Below, piece by piece: positions 1 to 4,830 of a stretch of 5,006 nt of DNA. Source of the stretch: Alphaproteobacteria bacterium. GTDB lineage: Bacteria; Pseudomonadota; Alphaproteobacteria; JAGOMX01. The translations under genes and the position numbers were made by a program. The DNA is taken from positions 1-5,006 of the forward strand of contig JACVCA010000118.1 of assembly GCA_016742295.1 (NCBI GenBank). Reading direction: 5' to 3'. A model generated the notes under the pieces. The model did not search any database. It saw nothing but the letters and a program-made list of their open reading frames with translations, and was not told the DNA's origin. Position 1 is the first letter of the stretch. Each line of letters opens with the position of its first letter.

Positions 1-887
1 AATGTTGACACACGCTCATAACGAGGCACCCCCTCTTCAGCTGCAATATTTTTGTATTGAATATCAAGTTCATAAAGAGTCTCTGAATGTTCAGACACAA
101 AGCTAACAGGCAAAATAACAATGGATTTTCCTTCTTTCCCAGCCCGGGTAATTTCAACATCCGTATAAGGTTCAAGCCATTTTAAAGGGCCAACACGACT
201 TTGATAACAAATGACATAATCAAGATCTTGTTTATTAAGATATTTTAAAATCTCAAAGACACTTTTTTCAACTTGCCATTGATAAGGGTCACCTTGATCA
301 ACAATGCGTTGTGGTAAACCATGAGCCGAAAATAAAACACGCACCTTTTCTAAATTAGAAAATGAAGAAAGTTTATCTTTTAGCAAGCGCACTGTTGCCC
401 TAATAAACTTCGGCTGTGTGGGATAACAACAAATTTTTCTAGTTGGCTTATTCCAGTAGTTTTTGCGACAGATGTCATCCCATTCCTTAAAAGAGGAAGC
501 CGTGGTTGTTGAGGAAAATTGAGGGTAAAGTGGCAACAAGACCACTTGATCAGGGTTATAAGACTTAACTTCATGAAAAACTTCTTCAGCCCGGGGATTC
601 CAGTAACGCATCACGGAAAAAACTGTATAATCCTCACCCAAAACCGCTTGCAGAGCTTCCTGTTGTTTTTGAGTATTGGAAACAATGGGTGAGCCTCCAC
701 CTAATTTCCGATAAATATCAGAAGCTTCCCGTGCACGCCTATGAGAAAGCCATTTTGCTAAAAAAAAACGAAAAGGCATAGGAAATCTTATAATTTGAGG
801 ATCAAAGAACAAATTAAACAAAAATGGCTTAACAGCCTTTAAATTATCAGGGCCTCCTAGATTGAAGAGTATAACAGCAGTCTTCAT
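1..887 (-). CDS. hemH: Ferrochelatase, 3' end cut by the window edge
   Basis: Ferrochelatase inserts Fe2+ into protoporphyrin IX, the last step of protohaem synthesis, usually at the inner membrane face. I translated 295 codons of open frame from ATG 887 to the left edge. Recognisable segments are the N-terminal AVILFNLGGPD, MRYWNP at residues 93-98 (MRYWHP is more usual), LPLYPQFSSTTTASS, FSAHGLP with the metal-site histidine at H189, GDPYQWQ, and SEHSETLYELD with the catalytic glutamate at E269. These two residues correspond in spacing to His183 and Glu264 of the Bacillus enzyme. The family usually has 310-350 residues, so only the C-terminal tail should be missing. The start overlaps the hemE stop (ATGA), and GAGGAG lies 2 bases upstream inside the hemE end, which suggests translational coupling. 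No frameshift or internal stop was found. The family call is very secure. Confidence 0.96.
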   Translation of the reverse strand, partial: MKTAVILFNLGGPDNLKAVKPFLFNLFFDPQIIRFPMPFRFFLAKWLSHRRAREASDIYRKLGGGSPIVSNTQKQQEALQAVLGEDYTVFSVMRYWNPRAEEVFHEVKSYNPDQVVLLPLYPQFSSTTTASSFKEWDDICRKNYWNKPTRKICCYPTQPKFIRATVRLLKDKLSSFSNLEKVRVLFSAHGLPQRIVDQGDPYQWQVEKSVFEILKYLNKQDLDYVICYQSRVGPLKWLEPYTDVEITRAGKEGKSIVILPVSFVSEHSETLYELDIQYKNIAAEEGVPRYERVST

Positions 888-1924
888 AGCTCCTCATTTT
901 GAGTTAGATTTTTTATTAACTCAATTAGATTTTGGACATGAGCCGGGGGAGTTTCTGGTAAAATTCCATGTCCCAAGTTAAAGATATAAGGTCCGGTATT
1001 CAAAATTTTTAGCTGTCTTTCAACTTCATGCCTTAAGGCAAGGCCACCAAACACTAGCATCATCGGATTCAAAGCTCCTTGAAGAACAGCTTGTTTCCCC
1101 AACTCTTGGCGGGCCCAAATTAAGTTAAGTGTATCGTCGAGGCTTAGGGCAGTCACACCGGTTAACATTAAAAATTCTTTATACCAAGCCCCGCAGCGCC
1201 GTGGAAATCCAATAATGGGAACATCAGGATAACTTTCTTTGACCCTCTGGACAATCTTTCGTGTTGGCTCAATCACCCAAGGATAAAAATGAGAAGAAGG
1301 CACGCAACCGGCCCAACTATCAAAGAGTTGAAGTACTTCTGCCCCTGCATTTACTTGCGCGATGAGATAATCTGCAGTGATTTCTGCAAGTTGATTAAGC
1401 AAAATCTGGAAAGCCTTCGGCCATCTAAAAGCAAACGCTTTGGCTTGGTTAAAATCACGGCTAGAATGTCCTTCAATCATATAACAAGCTAGGGTCCACG
1501 AAGCCCCAGCAAAGCCAATTAACGTAGTGGTGGGTGAAAGTTGAGCTTTAACAAGGTCTATAGCCTCACAAACATGTGAAGTAACTCTTTCAATGCCTTT
1601 CCAATCTAATCTAGCTAGATGTTCAGGTTGAGAAAGAGGTTCCAATATTGGTCCTTTATTTTCAATGAATTCAATTTTTTGACCGAGCGCATAAGGAATA
1701 ACCAATATATCAGAGAAAATAATCGCAGCATCAAGATTATAACGTTGAAGTGGTTGGAGGGTAGCTTGGGCAGCAAGATGGGGGGAGAGACAGAAATTAA
1801 GAAAGTTGTTATTTTTTGAACGAAGCTCAAGATATTCTGGCAAGTACCTTCCTGCTTGGCGCATTAACCAACAAGGAGGCGTACGGGCTTTATTATTGTT
1901 TAGAACCTTTAATAACGGTTTCAA
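884..1924 (-). CDS. hemE: Uroporphyrinogen decarboxylase
   Basis: HemE removes four carboxyl groups from uroporphyrinogen III to give coproporphyrinogen III, in the cytoplasm, upstream of HemH in the haem pathway. The 346 residues are full family length. Visible motifs are MRQAGRYLPEY (21-31, with substrate-binding R22 and R26), FSDILVIPYALG (70-81, with the key Asp D72), GFAGASWTLACYMIEG (137-152, with Y148), FDSWAG (201-206) and NLGHGILPETPP (316-327, with H319). Several usually conserved spots differ: GASW for GAPW, GFPRRCG for GFPRGAG, and QGALNP for QGNLDP. The catalytic residues remain, so I expect a working enzyme. The start is TTG: there is an in-frame stop at 1934-1936, the next Met is residue 21 inside the active-site motif, and AGGGAG sits 5 bases upstream of the TTG. 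It is the first gene of a hemE-hemH unit transcribed away from the candidate origin. Confidence 0.97.
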   Translation of the reverse strand: MKPLLKVLNNNKARTPPCWLMRQAGRYLPEYLELRSKNNNFLNFCLSPHLAAQATLQPLQRYNLDAAIIFSDILVIPYALGQKIEFIENKGPILEPLSQPEHLARLDWKGIERVTSHVCEAIDLVKAQLSPTTTLIGFAGASWTLACYMIEGHSSRDFNQAKAFAFRWPKAFQILLNQLAEITADYLIAQVNAGAEVLQLFDSWAGCVPSSHFYPWVIEPTRKIVQRVKESYPDVPIIGFPRRCGAWYKEFLMLTGVTALSLDDTLNLIWARQELGKQAVLQGALNPMMLVFGGLALRHEVERQLKILNTGPYIFNLGHGILPETPPAHVQNLIELIKNLTQNEEL

Positions 1925-1929
1925 TTTTA

Positions 1930-1935
1930 CTCCCT
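1930..1935 (-). promoter_or_regulatory. Ribosome binding site that decides the TTG start of hemE
   Basis: AGGGAG on the minus strand lies 5 bases before TTG 1924-1922. No ATG or GTG exists in this frame between the upstream stop and the MRQAGR motif, so this site fixes the start. Confidence 0.75.
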
Positions 1936-1950
1936 ATCTCTCATCTTACA

Positions 1951-1985
1951 TAAATATATAAATAAAGAAGTTGTTGAAGAAGTAG
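1951..1985. other. Possible DNA unwinding element with DnaA-trio-like triplets
   Basis: Positions 1951-1966 are 16 consecutive A/T bases. They are followed by a period-3 tract on the plus strand: AAG AAG (1965-1970), TTG TTG (1971-1976), then AAG AAG TAG (1977-1985). Read 3' to 5' from 1985 this is GAT GAA GAA, which fits the published DnaA-trio consensus 3'-[G/A]A[T/A]-5'; the two TTG triplets do not. The order DnaA boxes, trios, A/T run matches the unwinding side of the Bacillus origin. A chance triplet run in AT-rich DNA is possible. Confidence 0.45.
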
Positions 1986-1993
1986 ATCTTGTT

Positions 1994-2022
1994 GATATAG
2001 TCAATTCACAGACTGGGATCAA
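1994..2022 (-). promoter_or_regulatory. hemE: Weak candidate promoter for hemE-hemH
   Basis: On the minus strand TTGATC (2022-2017) and TATATC (1999-1994) are separated by 17 bases, each matching the sigma-70 hexamers at 4 of 6 positions. It would leave a leader of roughly 60 bases. It overlaps the weak DnaA-box match at 2002-2010. In Caulobacter a hemE promoter also lies inside the origin. Matches of this quality are common in AT-rich DNA. Confidence 0.22.
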
Positions 2023-2044
2023 GTTTTGCATTATGATACATAAT

Positions 2045-2065
2045 CTATTCACAATTTGTGGATAA
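2045..2065. promoter_or_regulatory. Facing pair of DnaA boxes
   Basis: CTATTCACA (2045-2053, one mismatch) and TGTGGATAA (2057-2065, a perfect box on the minus strand) form an inverted pair with a 3-base spacer. It is the strongest DnaA site on the hemE side of the gap. Confidence 0.7.
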
Positions 2066-2114
2066 AAAAGTTTTTTAGAGCATATAGACTTTAAAATCAA
2101 ACTATCAAATTAAT

Positions 2115-2123
2115 TTATTCCCA
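2115..2123 (+). promoter_or_regulatory. DnaA box, one mismatch
   Basis: TTATTCCCA differs from TTATNCACA at position 7. It is credible only as a member of the cluster. Confidence 0.4.
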
Positions 2124-2154
2124 TAAGCTTGTGTGGAGTATTTATATCATTCGA

Positions 2155-2163
2155 TGTGGATCA
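2155..2163 (-). promoter_or_regulatory. DnaA box, one mismatch
   Basis: TGTGGATCA on the plus strand is TGATCCACA on the minus strand, one change from the consensus. It contains a GATC. Confidence 0.42.
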
Positions 2164-2181
2164 TATATTTTAACTCACCGC

Positions 2182-2190
2182 TTATCCATA
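2182..2190 (+). promoter_or_regulatory. DnaA box, one mismatch
   Basis: TTATCCATA differs from the consensus at position 8 only. It faces the opposite-strand box at 2201-2209 across 10 bases. Confidence 0.5.
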
Positions 2191-2200
2191 CTTTATAACC

Positions 2201-2209
2201 TGTTGATAA
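2201..2209 (-). promoter_or_regulatory. DnaA box, one mismatch
   Basis: TGTTGATAA on the plus strand is TTATCAACA on the minus strand, one change from TTATNCACA. Confidence 0.42.
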
Positions 2210-2268
2210 ACAATCGAAGTAAAGAGGATGAATTTGAAGATTTCAAAAACTCTTAACTTATCACTAAT

Positions 2269-2288
2269 TTATTCACAGGTTATCCAAA
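2269..2288 (+). promoter_or_regulatory. Tandem DnaA boxes, 11-base step
   Basis: TTATTCACA (2269-2277) is a perfect box and TTATCCAAA (2280-2288) has one mismatch. Both are on the plus strand, and their starts are 11 bases apart, about one helical turn, so two DnaA molecules could bind on the same face. Confidence 0.65.
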
Positions 2289-2382
2289 AAGTTTAAGGTT
2301 ATCTTACTTTATTTTTCTATTTGAAGAATCGGCTAGGATTTGTTAGAAAGAGAGGGTAAGCAGTTAAGTTTTATCAAGTATT

Positions 2383-3105
2383 ATGCAAGATCCTCTCCAT
2401 CAATTTATGATTCAAACGCTTATTCCTTTAGAGATTAATGGCGTTAATTTGTCCTTTACGAATTCAGCTGCTTTTATGCTAGTAGCAACGTTACTGATTA
2501 TGGGGTTTCAGTTTTTTGGTATGCGTCATAAGGCTTTAATTCCGGGTCGGTTTCAATCACTCGTAGAAGTTAGTTACGAATTTATTGCAAAGACGGTCAG
2601 GGAAAATGCTGGCGTAGAGGGTATGAAATACTTGCCTTTTATTCTGGCACTTTTCATGTTTATTTTATTGGGTAACATGCTTGGTATGTTGCCTTACTCA
2701 TTTACTTTTACAAGCCATATTGTGGTAACATTTGCCCTAGCTATGCTTGTGTTTATAATAGTTACAGTGATGGGGTTTCTCAAGCATGGCTTAGGTTTCT
2801 TCCGTCTATTTTTCCCAGAAGGTGTACCTTTAGCCATTGCTCCGATTTTGATTCCTGTTGAAATTTTTACATATCTTGCACGTCCCCTTATTATGTCAGT
2901 GCGCTTGTTTGCCAACATGCTAGCAGGTCATATTATTCTAAAAATCTTGGGGGCTTTTACCATTGGAATGGGTATTTTTGGAGTAGCGCCGTTGGCTTTA
3001 AATTTGGCTTTGACAGGTTTTGAATTCTTTGTAGCGTTTATCCAAGCTTATATCTTTACAGTTTTAACCTGTTTATATATGCATGATGCCTTGCATTTAC
3101 ACTAG
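2383..3105 (+). CDS. atpB: ATP synthase F0 subunit a
   Basis: Subunit a forms the two proton half-channels against the c-ring in the inner membrane. The 240 residues match the alphaproteobacterial length. The N-terminus DPLHQFMIQTLIPLEINGVNLSFTNSA is the usual amphipathic start, followed by five or six hydrophobic segments near 28-46, 82-104, 110-134, 148-166, 172-195 and 200-230. MSVRLFANMLAGHI (171-184) carries the essential arginine, R174, equivalent to E. coli R210. E214 and Q221 lie in the last helix, where E. coli has charged or polar channel residues. The ATG at 2383 is chosen because the DPLHQF start is conserved; no good Shine-Dalgarno lies close by, as the purine run AGAGAGGG at 2349-2356 is too far upstream. 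It is the first gene of the F0 operon here: the usual atpI is absent and the upstream DNA is the candidate origin. Confidence 0.97.
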   Translation: MQDPLHQFMIQTLIPLEINGVNLSFTNSAAFMLVATLLIMGFQFFGMRHKALIPGRFQSLVEVSYEFIAKTVRENAGVEGMKYLPFILALFMFILLGNMLGMLPYSFTFTSHIVVTFALAMLVFIIVTVMGFLKHGLGFFRLFFPEGVPLAIAPILIPVEIFTYLARPLIMSVRLFANMLAGHIILKILGAFTIGMGIFGVAPLALNLALTGFEFFVAFIQAYIFTVLTCLYMHDALHLH

Positions 3106-3157
3106 GATATAGTCAGAATCATGACCAGCAAAAGATAACTTTGCAACAATAATTCAT

Positions 3158-3163
3158 AAGGAG
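3158..3163 (+). promoter_or_regulatory. atpE: Strong ribosome binding site for atpE
   Basis: AAGGAG lies 8 bases before ATG 3172, in a 66-base spacer after atpB. It is the best Shine-Dalgarno in the F0 operon, which fits the need for many c subunits per complex. Confidence 0.8.
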
Positions 3164-3171
3164 TTTTAAAT

Positions 3172-3399
3172 ATGGATATAACATCGGCTAAATTAATTGC
3201 CGCTGGACTTTCAATGTTCGCCTTACTTGGCGTTGGTATTGGTCTTGGTAATATCTTTGCAACTTTCATCAGTTCAATTGCTCGCAACCCTTCAGCACAA
3301 CCTGAGATGTTTCGAATGAGCTTGATTGGTGCTGCTTTTACAGAAGCAATTGCTTTAATAGCATTCGTGGTTGCTATGATTATTTTATTCGTCTTTTAA
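3172..3399 (+). CDS. atpE: ATP synthase F0 subunit c
   Basis: Subunit c is the small hairpin protein that oligomerises into the proton-driven rotor ring. The 75 residues hold two transmembrane helices, about 7-32 and 48-74, joined by the polar loop ARNPSAQPEM (37-46). Helix 1 has the GxGxGxG packing motif (G20, G22, G24, G26). Helix 2 has the ion-binding carboxylate E58 in AAFTEAIALIAF. The residue after E58 is alanine, and the glutamine/serine ligands typical of Na+-type rings are not evident, so proton coupling is likely. It stands between atpB and the b' gene, the standard alphaproteobacterial order. Confidence 0.97.
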   Translation: MDITSAKLIAAGLSMFALLGVGIGLGNIFATFISSIARNPSAQPEMFRMSLIGAAFTEAIALIAFVVAMIILFVF

Positions 3400-3411
3400 G
3401 AAAATAAACTG

Positions 3412-3906
3412 ATGCCTCAACTTGATATTGGCACCTATGCATCCCAGCTATTTTGGCTATTCACCTGTTTTGGATTACTATATATTTTTATGTCCCATGT
3501 TTCTATTCCTTTAATTGGGACTGTCATTGAAAAACGGCATTTACATATTGAGAAAACACTGAACCGTGGTATGGAATTAGAGGTAAAGGCAGAAAACTTA
3601 AGGGTAAAATTTGAGCAAGTTCTAGCTGAGTCTCGTGATCAGGCGCATAAAATGTTAGTATCTTCGGTTCATGATATTGGTGTTACAATAGCACATCAAA
3701 AGAAAGAAAGTTCTGAAGCCATAATGGCACGTATTCAAAATGCACAAAATGAAATTTCTAAACAAAAAGATGCAAGTTTAACTGAGCTAAAGCATGCTGC
3801 AGGAATGATCACGAGTGATATTCTCCAAAAACTCATCAATATTGAACTTGATGTAGCACAGATTGAAACAGCAATTAACCAAACTTTGCAATCTAAGGGT
3901 GCTTGA
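3412..3906 (+). CDS. atpG: ATP synthase F0 subunit b' (second peripheral-stalk subunit)
   Basis: Subunit b' pairs with b as the peripheral stalk that holds the F1 head static; a separate b' gene is typical of alphaproteobacteria and cyanobacteria. The 164-residue protein opens MPQLDIGTYASQLFWLF, the family's usual start, with one membrane helix at about 10-29. SIPLIGTVIEKRHLHIEK follows at the membrane exit, then a long charged helical stretch (about 45-160) expected to form the coiled coil. It starts 12 bases after the atpE stop and has no clear Shine-Dalgarno, so it probably depends on coupling with atpE. The gene is named atpG, atpF2 or atpX in different genomes; this atpG is not the F1 gamma gene. 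Confidence 0.93.
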   Translation: MPQLDIGTYASQLFWLFTCFGLLYIFMSHVSIPLIGTVIEKRHLHIEKTLNRGMELEVKAENLRVKFEQVLAESRDQAHKMLVSSVHDIGVTIAHQKKESSEAIMARIQNAQNEISKQKDASLTELKHAAGMITSDILQKLINIELDVAQIETAINQTLQSKGA

Positions 3907-4397
3907 TGCTGCATGATCCTGCCTTTTGGTTTATGATTGCGTTCCTCTTGTTTTTAGGGCTTGTGGGTAAAAAAGCTTGGAAATTTGTCACTGCTCAAAT
4001 GGATTGGCGTAAGCAATCTATTGAAAATGAGATTTTTGAAGCCGTAAAACTTCATGAAAAGGCTCAAGCTTTTTTAGATGAGATGAAGCAAAAAAATCAA
4101 CAAGCTGAACAGCACGCAGAAGAGATTTTAGCTCATGCACGTCAGGAATCTGAGCGCCTACAAGCTGAGGCTACGAAAGAAATTGAAGCTTTTATTAAGC
4201 GTCGGGAAAAACTTGCCGAAGAGAAGATAGCATATGCTGAAAGCCAAGCCCTCAAAGATATTCATACGCGTGCCATTGAAGTGGGAATTGAGGCTTCTGA
4301 GAAAATCTTGCATACAACCATCGATCAGAAAAATGGTGCAAAGCTAATTGACCAGGCATTAGACGAGATCGAGCGAGATGTGCAATGGAGGCCTTAA
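3906..4397 (+). CDS. atpF: ATP synthase F0 subunit b
   Basis: Subunit b is the partner of b' in the peripheral stalk. It has one N-terminal membrane helix (about 6-21), then DWRKQSIENEIFEA with R35 near the position of the conserved E. coli arginine R36, then a long Glu/Lys/Gln/Ala-rich coiled coil to the C-terminus. I take ATG 3906, giving 163 residues: it overlaps the b' stop as TGATG, and AAGGG at 3895-3899 is 6 bases upstream. An in-frame TTG at 3903 would add one residue but is less well placed. The stop TAA interlocks with that of the convergent lipoprotein gene. No F1 gene (delta, alpha, gamma, beta or epsilon) follows, as expected for the split alphaproteobacterial ATP synthase. Confidence 0.94.
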   Translation: MLHDPAFWFMIAFLLFLGLVGKKAWKFVTAQMDWRKQSIENEIFEAVKLHEKAQAFLDEMKQKNQQAEQHAEEILAHARQESERLQAEATKEIEAFIKRREKLAEEKIAYAESQALKDIHTRAIEVGIEASEKILHTTIDQKNGAKLIDQALDEIERDVQWRP

Positions 4398-4588
4398 TTT
4401 GTCTTTGAGGTTGCAAAAAATGCTTTGTAAGATGAAGTATAAGGACAACCACCTTCACATCCGTTACAAGGGTATTCTATCCCACATTTGAGAGCTTCTT
4501 TTGGAGGTAAGTTGTAATTATTGCAGCCACCTAATGTTATTCCCCCTAATATAGTTACCCATTTAAGATTTAATTGCATTTTAATCAT
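4394..4588 (-). CDS. Small cysteine-rich predicted lipoprotein, unknown function
   Basis: I do not recognise this 64-residue protein. Its first 22 residues look like a lipoprotein signal peptide: lysines at K3 and K9, a hydrophobic core WVTILGGITL (10-19), and a lipobox LGGC ending at C22. The mature part is short, with four more cysteines at C35, C41, C44 and C48, spaced C-x5-C-x2-C-x3-C. That could bind a metal or form disulphides in the periplasm; no role can be assigned. Start may be ATG 4588 or ATG 4579, with only a weak GGA at 4598-4596 upstream. It converges on atpF, sharing the TTAA that holds both stops. The coherent signal peptide plus Cys pattern argues for a real gene, but a chance ORF cannot be excluded. 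Confidence 0.6.
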   Translation of the reverse strand: MIKMQLNLKWVTILGGITLGGCNNYNLPPKEALKCGIEYPCNGCEGGCPYTSSYKAFFATSKTN

Positions 4589-4640
4589 TTAATTGTCCGT
4601 TTATAAAGTGATCTATAGATTTCATTTCTCTATTATATCA

Positions 4641-4670
4641 ATGATACGTAAATAAAAGGATGATGCTCAA
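4641..4670 (-). promoter_or_regulatory. Candidate promoter for the small lipoprotein gene
   Basis: On the minus strand TTGAGC (4670-4665) and TATCAT (4646-4641) are 18 bases apart. A perfect TATAAT also occurs just downstream at 4637-4632, but without a good -35 at 16-18 bases. Either would place transcription start within about 50 bases of ATG 4588. The AT-rich setting makes this weak evidence. Confidence 0.3.
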
Positions 4671-4694
4671 GCTTTAAATATTAAAAGCTTTTTT
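4669..4694 (+). terminator. Weak hairpin plus T-run, possible end of the atp transcript
   Basis: AAGCTTT (4669-4675) pairs with AAAGCTT (4684-4690) around an 8-base loop, with six Ts at 4689-4694. Orientation suits plus-strand transcription from atpF, about 270 bases upstream. The stem has only two G-C pairs. If used, the atp transcript would run antisense through the lipoprotein gene. Confidence 0.3.
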
Positions 4695-4830
4695 GATAAA
4701 AAATGAAAGTATTCAATGGCCTTAAAATAGCCTCTTTGGAAAATAATATCTTGCAACTTGTCATCAATTTAATAATAATGATTTTTTAAAATTTAATTTA
4801 AAAAAGTTATTACTTTAAGATTTTAAAAAA

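Larger units (their letters stand above)
1943..2288. other. Candidate chromosomal replication origin (oriC)
   Basis: The gene-free gap 1925-2382 (458 bases) between hemE and atpB is AT-rich and dense in DnaA-box matches. Against TTATNCACA, two are perfect: 2057-2065 (minus orientation) and 2269-2277 (plus). One-mismatch boxes are at 2045-2053, 2115-2123, 2155-2163, 2182-2190, 2201-2209 and 2280-2288, and a two-mismatch match is at 2002-2010. The hemE side has an all-A/T stretch and a triplet tract resembling a DnaA-trio. In Caulobacter and Rickettsia the origin lies directly beside hemE, so position and content agree. Genes on both sides run outward. I see no ORF of note and no RNA gene in the gap. 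The origin call is inference from box density and synteny; no skew was computed. Confidence 0.78.

Noticed and set aside
380..574. A 64-codon minus-strand frame inside hemH
   Set aside because: It is an alternative frame of ferrochelatase, whose own frame carries all the family motifs.
1289..1830. Open frames of about 66-71 codons on both strands inside hemE
   Set aside because: They lie wholly within the well-supported hemE frame and their translations show no recognisable domain.
2095..2115. IHF-site candidates (AATCAA and TATCAA cores)
   Set aside because: Neither has a proper TTR at the required distance, so they fall short of WATCAA-N4-TTR.
2258..2266. TTATCACTA as a third tandem DnaA box
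   Set aside because: It has three mismatches to TTATNCACA; only its 11-base phase with the next two boxes is suggestive.
2299..2382. An atpB promoter
   Set aside because: I found no pair of -35 and -10 hexamers at 16-18 base spacing good enough to report, although a promoter must lie somewhere in the gap.
2694..2918. Minus-strand frame opposite atpB
   Set aside because: The translation is basic and low in pattern, and lies opposite the conserved membrane segments of atpB.
3102..3287. Minus-strand frame across the atpB-atpE spacer and the atpE start
   Set aside because: It is mostly antisense to atpE and crosses its ribosome binding site; no motif or start signal was seen.
3903..3905. TTG as the start of atpF
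   Set aside because: The adjacent ATG 3906 has better Shine-Dalgarno spacing and the typical TGATG stop-start overlap.
4252..4458. Minus-strand frame across the 3' end of atpF
   Set aside because: It overlaps both atpF and the lipoprotein frame; the latter has the better signal (signal peptide and cysteines).
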